Source: Ascarosepion bandense (lineage: Eukaryota; Mollusca; Cephalopoda; Sepiida; Sepiidae). Taken from it: a stretch of 64,000 nt of DNA. The notes beneath the pieces were generated by a model. That model was not told the DNA's origin and searched no databases. It saw only the letters and a program-made list of their open reading frames with translations. The stretch spans positions 372,001-436,000 of the forward strand of contig JBBBDQ010001028.1 of assembly GCA_037127315.1 (NCBI GenBank), given 5' to 3'. Shown one piece after another: positions 13,158 to 25,800 of this stretch. Position 1 is the first letter of the stretch, and every line of letters starts with the position of its first letter. The translations under genes were made by a program, and so were the position numbers.

Positions 13158-16100
13158 TTTGGTCATAATTAAATTAGACCAGTACTCAGGTGTATTAAAA
13201 AATGTTCAATACATTTATATTGTAGAACTTTTGAATATTTTTCATTTGGAAATGAGTTATGGAATAAGTTATGTTGGCATTCTTCAAGCATCTGCAGTGT
13301 TTGGTAATTTCAAATCAAATCTTTTATTCAATAAACTGGGGATTTTTGATTTGATAATCCATGCAAGAAAACTTCTTAATATTAATTCTTCTTTCAATTT
13401 TTTTTTTTAAGCATTGAATCAGATTAGAATTTAAATTGACCCAGAGAGTGAACTCATGATCAATGTCTCCAGGACAATTGTCTAGTGAAAAAAAAAGCAA
13501 AAGTGAATTTAATTAGAAAAGGTTATTGAATGTAATGGATATGTGAAGAAAGTTAAAATGTACAATGAATGAAACATTACTTCTTCAAATAGATCAGTGC
13601 ATAATTATTTCTTATTCAGAAATACAGGCAAGTAATTCAGGAATCGTTTTGTATTCAGTGATTGAACAGTTAATGTTAAAATACAATTGAAGCAGACCAT
13701 GGTTTAGAATACTCACAAAATAAAGTGGAGTGTGAATGATTTTATCTGGGTTTGATTGTGCAGACAGTAAACTCTAGAAATGAGAGCTTTAAGGCAGCAA
13801 CCACTTGACTGCAAGGAAGTAAATAAATTAAAATAGTCAGTATAAAATGCCACATAGCCAGAAATTAAGAAATTCCAGTCATAAGGTTATATAGGCAGAA
13901 TCAGAGTCAATTTTAGAGCCACTCATTGACAGGTAGGAGACTATTGGTAGAGATGTAGAGAAGCATCCTGTGCATCTTGATGCAGAGATGAGTAGAATGG
14001 TAGTAGAAGAGATTCAGAGTTTCTACTGACCAAAGGGAAGTTCTGGACCATAATCTGTCATGAGAAAAAACAGAAGCAGCAGTGAAGCCCCAAGTGTCAC
14101 CTGCCTGCCTCTCAGTCTGTTCCAAGTGAATCCATGAATAAATAACCAAATATATTGGAAACAGGATTTGTGTTTCATTTTTTGCTGTGTTGAATGTATA
14201 CAAGAGCCTTTCTCAGTGTTTGTACTCATTGATACAACTGAGAATAAAAGCACAATGTGGGGTTATTTGACCAGTTGGCTAATGGCTATCAGAATTTTAA
14301 AAATCTTTCTTAAAACAGTTATTCAGGAAGTGTAAAAAAAGTTAATAGCTTGTTTATTTTTCCTTCTAGTTATATGTTTTAATCATTTTAGTTGTTGAAA
14401 GTATTCAAGTGAGAAAGTTTGGTAAAGCTCTTCATTTATGATTGTGTGGTGCACATACAGTCTGATGAAGGATTATCATCTTTAAGATTTCCTAAGTACT
14501 ATTCTGAATTCTTGTCTCTTTAGCAATTTTGATTATTATGGATTACATCAAACAATATTTTTAGTGGATAACCATATTTGAATAGTCACCCTGTTTTTTA
14601 AACAGTGTGTATTATGCCTATCAGCCTGTACAGTCAAAAAAAAAAAACATGCTCTGTGGCCAAGATCCAATGGTGGTTTCTCTTACAAAAGGAACACAGG
14701 TCTGAACCTTCAGTGGTTCATTTTTTAAATTTTTTCTAGAGTGTGCAGACCAGTAGATGTAATACTGTTTAAAAGACAGGCTTTCTATACAAATAAGGAC
14801 ATCCACTAAGATAATGTTTCAAGTAACAAAAATGTTGGATTAAAAATAAATCCATTAATTCTTTAGAAAATTATTATGAATTCAGTTTTTGGAAGTGATG
14901 TAAGAAGTGGGAAGCCAATACTCACTTTATAACAATGTTTTTAAACAATTTATATAGATCTTTATAGGTGTTCAAATATACTTCTTAAAAGATCAGATTA
15001 AAGTCAAACTTTAAAATAACAATATTTAATTATTTCCTCCAAAGTTTGCTACAACTTGATCAGAGAGGTTGATTTATTAAATTGGTGAAATTCCAGCATG
15101 TAATTTTACAAACTATGACAACATTAAAATAATATATTTCAATATTAGAGGGGTAGGAAAAAGATTTACACTTTCCAACAGGGCTTTTTGTTTGGATTTA
15201 CAAATTTAGGTTATGAAAAGCTTGTAATTGTCTATTTTGAACATTCAATCAAAATCTGACTCAATATTCCTAGTAAACAGTGTTCTCAATCAAATATGCA
15301 ATATATTCTTCATGTATAAATTCTAATTTTAGTATCAACAAATTGGCTTATTAAATTAAAAAGAAGATAAGTAATTGTCTAATTAGCCCACTTTTACACC
15401 TGATAGTAATATTTAAAGCATAGCGAGAAAAAGATCTTGAAATGAAACTAACAAGACCATCCTTTTTTGTAATAAAATGCAAAACATGTTAATCTACAGT
15501 AAATGCATGAAAAAAAATTTTTTTTTCCTGGTATGATTTTTAGCCCTTTTTTGAGTAAAGCTAAAAAGGGGTTACTTTCTATTTGTAATTCAAGACCAAC
15601 TCTGTTCAGTTATGGTTGTTACAAACTATAAGAAATTTTCATGAAAATAAATTGTGAAAAATATTTATTTTTCATTCTGTTCTTTGTTGTTCTAATTCAT
15701 ACATTTTGATAATATATCAGTCAGCTAAGTGCCATACATGATACACACTTAGGTGATCACATCTCAAAAGGACTGATGAGGCAGAAGATTTTCCCACAGT
15801 AGGTTGCCATTACTTTCTATGGTAGACTGGTTGCCAACCAAGGCTATAAAACCCAATCTGTCCTAAATAAAAGAGACAGATTACTACCTTTCCCAAAGGT
15901 ATTTATGCATAAGTGAATGCAACAAATTCAACAGAAATTCCAAGCCAATATCCACTGCACCACAACAAAAAAGCAATAAAGTTATTGCTGGTTAAATATG
16001 GGTTAAACCAAATATATTGCTATATTGTTAAATGTTATTTTCTTTTTAGATTCAGTTTTACTGGTTTCTTTTTTTTAATAGCACAGAGATATTCTACAAC

Positions 16101-16611
16101 AATTACTAAAGATTCTATGTAATAAAATTACTTCATGCAAAGACAAGGTATTTTGGACGTGTCAGAAAACTGCAAGTGTTGCACATAAGGCATGAACGAG
16201 CATACTATATAGATAACGCTTGTGAAAATGTGAATAAAGAAAAATGACTTTTGCCAGTTTTAACTTTAGAAAAGTGAAATAAGAACATACTGTGAATAGT
16301 TGAAGTGAGTCCCGGAGAGAAGAACCAACAAGACCCAAAACAAGATCACTGTAATCGGACATCATAAAAAGTAAAAACGGACATATAAAGATTAATATGG
16401 AAAACAGGACACGTCTGAGGAAGGCTCGGAAGTTCAGAGATCGTCTTGCACTAAAACAAAACAAAAAAATGATTTATTTAAATTTTCAAAAATTGTAAGG
16501 AAATTGAATAAAGTGAGATTATATATGTATACAAACATAGGTGAAATTAGATCTGAAGACTGCTGAGTCTACTACTGCAAATGTATTTCATCAATGTGTA
16601 TGTGTGTGTGT

Positions 16612-16661
<50 letters not shown>

Positions 16662-19600
16662 CTTTCAACTTGGTATCTATGCTGATGACAACCATTTACT
16701 TCTTGTATCAATAGCAAGTCTGATCAGATTGATATGGCCAAATTGGTGGCTGATCTCCAAAAGTCTGTTGTTAACTGGGGCAAAGGATCACTTGTTAATT
16801 TTGAACACCTCCGAAACAAAACTGTCCCCTATTAAATCATCCAAAAGACTCCTTTCTGTGTTCCGTCAATATAGATGATATTAACCTTGAAAAGAGTGAC
16901 TCATTGCATCTTCTCAGGTTAACATTCTCAGCTGACATGAAGTGGAAAAACTATTGAATCAATTCCAAGGTCTGCTACTTTTAAAGTAGATTCAATGTTG
17001 TGCTAGACAATTTTTCTGTCTAGAATCTATTATAGATATTTATAAGTCTATCAGCCATACATGCTTTGCATATTGCTGCCACATGCTCCTGTAGCCTGCT
17101 TTGTATTTGGAGATTTTTGATAAAATTCAAACTAGTATCAGAAATATTGGTCCTGATCTGGCAACTCAGTTTCAATCTTTTCTATAAAAACTTTCATGAT
17201 AATTGTTTGGATGAGCTCTTCGCTTTGGTACCTAAACATTATGAAGTGCAGTATTAGATTAACAACAAAGTCCCATCAGCTTACAGTTGAATTAGCTAAA
17301 TCTAACCATAAGTTTTATGCTAACAGTTTCTTTTCTCACACTTCTCACCTGTGGAACTCTCTTCCAGTTTCTTGCTTCCCAGACAAGTTTTAACTTCAAA
17401 AATTTAAATGCTGCCTTGTGTTTATATTCAAACATAAAAAAAGCTATAGAAGTAAATCCAGACAGAGAATGTGGAGGCTGTTACATATGTAATGTCCTGT
17501 ACTTCTTTGGATCTTGTCTGTATGGCAGAGAAGGAAGATGGATATGCAGTTTGGGAAGTGTACAGCTTCCATACCATCACCTGGGTCTGCACTTTTAAGA
17601 GCTAAGGAATCATTATCATTAAAATCTTGAGCCACCATAAATGGGTACTTTAGCTAGAAATATTTCATAAACCTTATTACTAAATATAATAATAGAAAGA
17701 AAATCATAATATAGTAATGGCATTAAAATTCAAGTTTGCAGTTTTGTTTGCTTTTGATTTGCAACTTTCAACAAACCAAAATAACTTTATCTTTTTATTA
17801 AGCATGTCTAATGATCAATAATATTACCTGTCTTCTTGTAGTTTATTCTCTACCATATCAGCAATTTGATCACAGTCCTTTTCCAAAGTATTTAATGTGT
17901 TCTGGATTGTTTGATTGATAGTCTTTTCAATATCCATACATACCTCTTCAATTTGATTAACACACCTGTTTCCCTACAAAGAGTCAGCAAGTATAGAAGA
18001 ACATTATTAGGTCAAGACATTTAAAGATAAGCAGGAAAATATGAGAAAAACTTTTGATCTTTATATACTTTTATAAAATGAAACTTTGCACAAATGTGTG
18101 ACCAAAAATCAGTGTAAATTCTCTACTTATATACACAGTAGAAGGGAATGTGTATATATTTTCTATGTTAAATTAAGATGATGGCATCAAATAATAATAA
18201 AAAGCTAACATAGCAAAACAATTTTACTGGTTTCCAGAAAATAATTATGCTACTTTGTTAATTCAAACAAAATGATTAATGAAAAATATAGTCAAAACTG
18301 TCCTAAAATTTCTATTAACAAACACTTCCACATTTTTCATCCAATTTGTTTCGAAACTTACACACCACTTGCAAATTTATTATTTTACACAACAAAGAAA
18401 AAGAAATTACATGTCTTTTCAGTTTAATTTCTTATTTTCAAGTATTTGTTTTAACAAAAAAAATACTTGAAATTAAGCAACTTTTACATGGAGAATAACT
18501 CTTTCAAAAGAATACAAGAGTTATCTCTCGTATTTAATGTCTGCGGATGTGGGTCATGTGTCTAGCTGTTTGATGCGGTTAACAAGTGAACAAACACAAG
18601 CTTGAAATTTTAAAGCTTAAAATTTCTGCCAAGTATCCTGAATTTTTCAGGATTAAAACTTACAGCAGAAAGTCTAAGAAGGTTTTGACCAGAAAGAAAT
18701 GACTATAATTGTATGAAATGTTTAGAATGCAGTTTGAGGTTTATTCAAACTTCTTCAGAACAAAAATAAAAGGGACTCATGTTGATGGTTATAATAGAGT
18801 TATAAATACAGTATATATATATCTAGCTGGATCAGTTATAATATTTAATTTTTAATAATTAATATTTTCCTTCAAGTCACTTCTTTTCAGATATCTATAT
18901 TACAGTGGAACCTGGTGTATGCAACCCCCATTGTCAGTGACCACCTGCTATTAACAACCGTTTTTCTATGCACGGACGATTTGCTAATGTTAATTGACCC
19001 CCAGTGAGCAACCTCTTCCAGAACGCGATTTAAAGATTTAAAAAAATCACTGGTCAAGTGACCACTTCAACAAAAATTCATTTTGTCAGTACATTCCTAA
19101 CTTTTAAATTAGGAGAATTTAAGTTAGTAATCTATTTCATTTTTCTTTAATCTAAGCCAGAAACACTTTCTCATTGTTTTGTTATTGTAGTGAAGTGTCA
19201 AATTTTTATTATGTGTTGAAACGGTGGTAGTTAAATGGCAACTGTCTTGTATTAACATGTACTTATTACATTTGACAAGTTCAAAAAATTTGTCCGTTTC
19301 TGTACCAACTTGGATAAATTCGGGTGTAAGAGAAAAAAATCACATCAATGTGAAATTTAAATTTTCAATGTTTATCTCTTTCATTATCTTTATTTTTTCT
19401 CAATCATTTTACTGTCTCTCATGTTTGTTTATTTTTCCATATATTATTGGAGATTCTCTTACTATCACTCACTTCTAAGAAAAAATTGAAAATGTATACA
19501 TTGAACTTTTCCAACTTACATATTTTATAAGAAATAAGTGCCAACATCAATTAGAATCGAAGTGGTCACATTACAATAAAAGACACTGCACAGACTGCAA

Positions 19601-19907
19601 TAACTGATTTTTTTTAAGCCTACACCAGTGTGAATAAATAATTTTTACTTCTTTTGTTAAGCGTTGTAAATATGTTTTTAATGTTAAAAAAAATAATTAT
19701 GCTGAATAAATTTTTTCAAAGTTAGACCATCTTATGTTCTCATTTATTTATTACCAGATTACATGGTAAAATACTAAAAAAATGTACATTCTGGAGAGTG
19801 AAATATAAGATCGTGGGAAGGACAGGTCATGAGTCTTTAGTGAGCAACCACCTGCCGTATGCAACCAGTTTTTAATGGCAGTAGGGTTGGTCACATACAA
19901 CAGGTTC

Positions 19908-19945
<38 letters not shown>

Positions 19946-22763
19946 TGGAGTAGATAGACTGAACTATTGCCCGGTTCACACTCCACCCACGTCTATTGAA
20001 CAGGTTAAGAGGCTCATCCCTTGTTTCCTGTTTAGGATGTGGTTTCCAGCTTTCTCTTTTCCAATCTTTTCCCTCTTACGTAGCCCCCTGCACACCAGTG
20101 GCCTTACCGCCTTGCCTGGGGTGATATGATTAAAAAAATAAATAAATAAATAAAACAAGATGTGTGTGTATCCTCACCAATCTCTATTAACATACACTTC
20201 CACATTTTTCATCTGATTTGTTTCAAAACTTACACACCCCTTAAATTTATTCAAGCAGACATTCATTTCGCACAACCAACATTTACCCAGCCCTATTTTA
20301 TCCTACTGTATCGACTGAAATGGCACCTATCAACGTTACAAATAGGCACTGCCAACTATGCCCCTTCTGCATAGTGGTACATTTCCCTTTATAAAGACCA
20401 ATGCTTAAATTATCCATGGGAATTCTTACTCTTCCCATCACCTGCAGCATCGAGAACTTACTGCTAGTAAGAGAGAATAAATGAGGGTGAGTAAAATCAA
20501 TCATCTCTTTGACAGAATGTGAATCAGTTTGAAGATATATGTCTCTAAACTTATTCCCATTCCCAGTATTAATAACTAAAATAGAATAATTAAGAAGAAA
20601 TTAATAGAAAGATTAAATTTGGTTTCAATTAAATATGGCAACAATTAATATGATAATGGAAACGTTTAGATAAATCATATTGAAGTAGTGAAGAGAGAGA
20701 CTAACCTTCGATCCCAAAGATGGAATATAAATGGTTGGCATATCAAAACCAGTTCTGTTGAGTCCTGGCCTTTTGCACAGTTCTTGGACAATCTGCATCA
20801 TGACACGCTGAAAATCCAACAAAATGTGAATGACAACATGATTGTAAATTATTAATCAGTTTACTTAGTTTCATTAAATTTAAAAATCAACATTTTTTCT
20901 TTATTATTTAGATAGTGATAATTAAATCATTTCTAATTTGATATCTCAGATGTATTTTTAACTAGCCTAATTTTAACCTGACTGATCATTGAACAGTCAC
21001 GACTATTTTGGTAGTACTTAATAGCAGATTTTTTTTTTCTTATACAGTCAATAATGTTGGCTGTTTGTAGTTCAATTACACTTTTTCTTTCAACTGTTGT
21101 TAAGTGTTAAGTGTAACAAAAGAAAAAAAGTTTTGATTAACCAAAACTCAAATTGCAAACAAATATTTGATTTACTAAAACATTAAATAATAATATTTTA
21201 TAGTATACAGTTTTTGCATTCAAAAAGAAAAACAGAGTTTACTACTGGCAGGCAAAGTGTTACGAAGGGTAAAGGAAGGTGTCAAATATCTTTACCCAGT
21301 TAAGATAGCAAAGAAGTTTAAATGCTATACTTTTTGGAAATCCTCAAATGAGTATATAAAGAATAATTATTAGTTTGATCAATGAAAGAGTCAAAAATAT
21401 CTATTTACCCATATAGTTCCATAAGGTTCCCTTTCAGGTTTTGGTTGGTTGGCAACTTTTCTTTCGACTGGATATAAATCCTTGAATCAAAGCCGGAGTT
21501 GATAATGTCAGCAAATCCTGTTAACAACTAACTACTCTCTTCCCAAAACTTATTTTTATAGGGGCTAACACCTAATTTGCATATTCTAGAATCCTTTAGA
21601 ATCCTCTAGATTTTACTTGAATTTTCTGACATTCTAGCATCTTCCAAACGTTCTATTTTTACTTTCCAAGTTTCATGAATTAAAACTTTTTTGTAATAAC
21701 AAATAGGACTCAAATGAATCCCTTACTACAACTTTAGACATTATTAATATTATTTTTTATATATAAATGCATCCTCGTAACACTGTAGACAATGCATTTG
21801 TTTGGAAAACCATTGGATATCCATGTTGCAAAAAAGTTCCACATAATACTATTTCATACACGTTATATTAAAATTTCTTTTAGTGCTATTATTGTATCTA
21901 ATGAACTTTGTGGTAATTATTAAATTTAACAAGTATTTCTTTCATCTTAATTTTCAGTTGCTTTTTTTCTTGAAAATCCCAGTCTATTGTTTCACATTCA
22001 TTAGTGAAAATTGTAAATCAGAAGGAAATAATAAAACCTCCAATGAGATTCAGAATCACATCACTTATCCTTGACAGGCTCATCAGTTTAATTGCATTTT
22101 CAGGTATTTGATTACTATGAATTAAGTCATTTTTTTTATTTCTTAGCAGTTTAATTTTTAGAACTATTTAGTGTAATTAAAAAATAAAAAATGGTAATTG
22201 AGAGATTTTAAATTGGTTCATTGAAACACTGATGTCGGACGTGTTTTTTCATGGCTCTAAGAAAGCGATGTTAAGGAAAGTATCAATTGTTTTTTTTGTT
22301 TTTTTATTATTTTTAATTTTAATAATATATTATATTTTTCTTGTTTATTATATTATGATATTTTAGTTATGTTATTTATTTATTTATAGTATTTAATATA
22401 CGTATTCTATAATTTGTTTTTCATATTTACTTATCTTTAGTCGTGGTATACAATGAATACTTTATATCTAAGCATAACATTTATTTATCTGTTGTTTTTA
22501 TGAATATGGTTGTAATTTTTTAAATTAGGGGAATGCATATTCAAACAAGGTTTCTTTTATAACATTTAGTATGAATTTTAAATCTTTACATTTTCTTATT
22601 TTTTTATTTCCAAAGTAACGTAATTTCAATTTCATTGTAAATGCGTTCCCAGTTATAACGTTATTTTGTTTCATTTTTATTGCTAGTCAATTTGTTCTAT
22701 TTTTTATTGTTCAAATTTTTAAATTGACATTTAATTTTGTGTTGTTTACTCCAACACCCAATG

Positions 22764-22812
<49 letters not shown>

Positions 22813-25800
22813 AAATGATTTGTTTGAACATTATTTTTTATTGATACTCATATTTAAGTAGATATTCTGTTTTTAATTAAACAGTATTATATATTTATAT
22901 CTACAGGCGTGATTATTTACGATAAATTTTTATTAAGATGTGTGTCATTCAGCAGGATTTGAACCGGCGACCCCTATCCACATTTCATGTAAATTGTTGG
23001 TTGTTTATAACCAAGTTTCATTAATCTTCGTTAATTTCCATAACATGTTTACATTTGTTGACATTACGTTACATTTCAGAGCAGATATGGTTATTGCGAT
23101 GAATCAAAAATTGTGTTATATAGGCTTGATTAAAACCTTGTTTAGACTGATGGTCATTCATGATTGAGAGGTCTAAGATGTGCCAGATCACATGGTAGCT
23201 TCTATGTGGATAGCAAACCTTGTTGCCAAGCTTGAAAAGAACCTCCAATCCATGGCAGAGTGAGATAAGAAATAGCTTGTGAATTTTAATGCTTCCAAAA
23301 CAGAGCTGCTATCTATTAACCATCACAGACAATTACTCCTAACCCCCATTAGCATGGATCAGGCTAGTCTCTCTGAAAGCAAAACAATGCACTTCCTCAG
23401 GTTAACTCTCACAACAGACCTCAAGTGGAATGCCCATATAGAATCCATAGCTAAATCCACTGCTAAGAAGGTTGGTTCTCTGTGTAGGAGCAGGAAGTTT
23501 TTCCTGTCTGAAACAATCCTGCTCATATATAAATCTACCATCCGCCCATGCACTGAATACTGCTGCCATATCTGATTGGGTGCTCCTGCTATCCACCTAG
23601 GGGTCCTTGACAAAATCCAACAGAGAATCTGTAATGTGATCAATCCCAACTTGGCAGCTCAGATACAGTCACTTTCTCACCAGCGCAAATTCTACTCCAG
23701 TAGCTTCTTTTCTCACACTTCCCACCTGTGGAATTCCCTTCCATTTACTTGCTTCCTCGACAGCTACAATCTCCAAAAATTTAAATGTAAAGTCAACAGT
23801 CATCTCCTATCTCATGCTCCTTTCTCCATCCACTCCACTCTCATCAGTATTCTCATCCTTCTCTTACCCACTTCCTGACACCCTTTATAACCTGTCACTC
23901 TTTCTCATAACTTTCCTCCTATGTAACCCCCTGCACAACAGTGGCAGTAAAATGCCTTGCTTGGGGCGATATGATTATTAAAAAAAAAATATTTAGACCA
24001 AGTTGGAGAGTTTTTTTAATGAATTACTAAGATGATAACGCCACTAAGATGCAAGGGGCAACCAAGAGTGAAAGAGAATGAAGACAATTAAAAAAACACT
24101 GGAAACCAAATTTTAAATGGAGAAAAAGGGATACATCTTTACTCCAATTCAAAAAATTGGGGAGGAATGAAAAGTGGACAATAGGTGAACTTATCTACCC
24201 CCATTAAATAAAGTATATCATTTTTAGTTGTGGCCAAGGAGGATAGATTTATTTTTATTTGAATTACATGTCAATGCTTTTGGTAACTTACGTGAATTAT
24301 GCTATGCTATAGGGGGGATGAGGAGGGGGAGAGAAAGAGAGGGAGGGAGGGAGAGAGGTGCGTGTGTGCGTTTTAAATATGCTGTAAATACTTAGATCAG
24401 ATAGAAAATGAATAGATGAAACTCAGGGATTAAAATTGAGATGTGACAGAATAGCATAGTCATACATGTCACATGAAAAAGTTTACGGTAACATTCTTGT
24501 TGGATCATTGTCTACCAATAGTCGAATATCATTGCTTCATGTGTCTGTAGGCAATGCACCATCGATAGCAAGCAGATATTGTCTAAGTATGACAAATATT
24601 AAGCAATAAAATCATGAAAAAATACTGTCCAATTTTTTTGATTACCATTATTTACATGCAAACTATTGTCCGCATTTGTTGTTATCACAAGTCTTGACTG
24701 CTGTGCCTCAGGCCTTTATCAGATATATATTGAACTGTATAACCTACAGGGAGTTCTGAACTGAACCCTTTATTTAATCTAAGAGTGTAGATTCTCATTC
24801 CACTGCCTAGTGATATCTCTTATTTTTAGTACTACTCTGTTATTGCATACCCTTTTCGACTGAGTACAAGTACACACTGTCCAGACCAGAGATTGAACTC
24901 ACAATTACAATATGTCACCAAATTCACAAAACAAAACTTTAATCCACTAAACTATTGTTCCATGGGACAATTTGCTGTTGAACATGGAACTTTAAACCTA
25001 ATTTACTGTTTGCTGATGAGTGCCTAACTGCACTTTCTTTTTTTGTTCCAGTTGCTGCTGTTGAAGAGATGATGCCATTTGTTTTTCTTTAGTAGTGGCT
25101 CCCATATTATATTTAGTTCTATGCTAGGCCTACTGATGAGATCCTCATAGTCTGGTATTTGTGCTGATTCTTTCAAACATAACTCTCCAGTTTTCTTCCT
25201 TGTTCAGCATTTTCAATTCATTCCATAGAGACTACACTTTTACCTCCATACATGATCAACCATATCTGATTTCATTGTTTCCCCACTTACTACAAATTTT
25301 CAATGTCCCACCAAGCTTACTTTTTTGGGTAGTTTGTTTCACTTTTATATACTTTGCCATAACTGCAAGAAATGAGGTTCTTGGTCATGGTCTCCATTGT
25401 TTTAGCACTCAACAGATTTCCATGTAGAGTGGAGCTGCTTTTGAATATTGTCCTGATGTTGAATGGACCTCATATCTTCTGAATCTCTTCCAAGAAGCCC
25501 TTGACATTAGGCAGACAAATTATGACAATTTTTTGGTGTTGTTCCTTGACTTTTCTGTTTCTATTTGCAGATGCTAGTGTTATATCAGCAAAGTAGTAGC
25601 ATACTGAAGGATATGCTTGTTATCGATAATTTCCCTCTTGGTCACCATTTATGATTTTTGTATGGTGTTGTAGGTATCAATCTCTTTCTTCACACTATAT
25701 GGGTGATTGAAACTGAAGTTGAGGTACTGTTCAGTGAAGGTTGGCTTGTGATATACAGCCATTGTGAAATTGATTGAAAGTCTTAGTGAGTTAACATGGT

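Noticed and set aside
24300..24372. Purine-rich G/A stretch considered as a regulatory or quadruplex site
   Set aside because: Simple low-complexity sequence; G-runs are irregular and there is no context for function.
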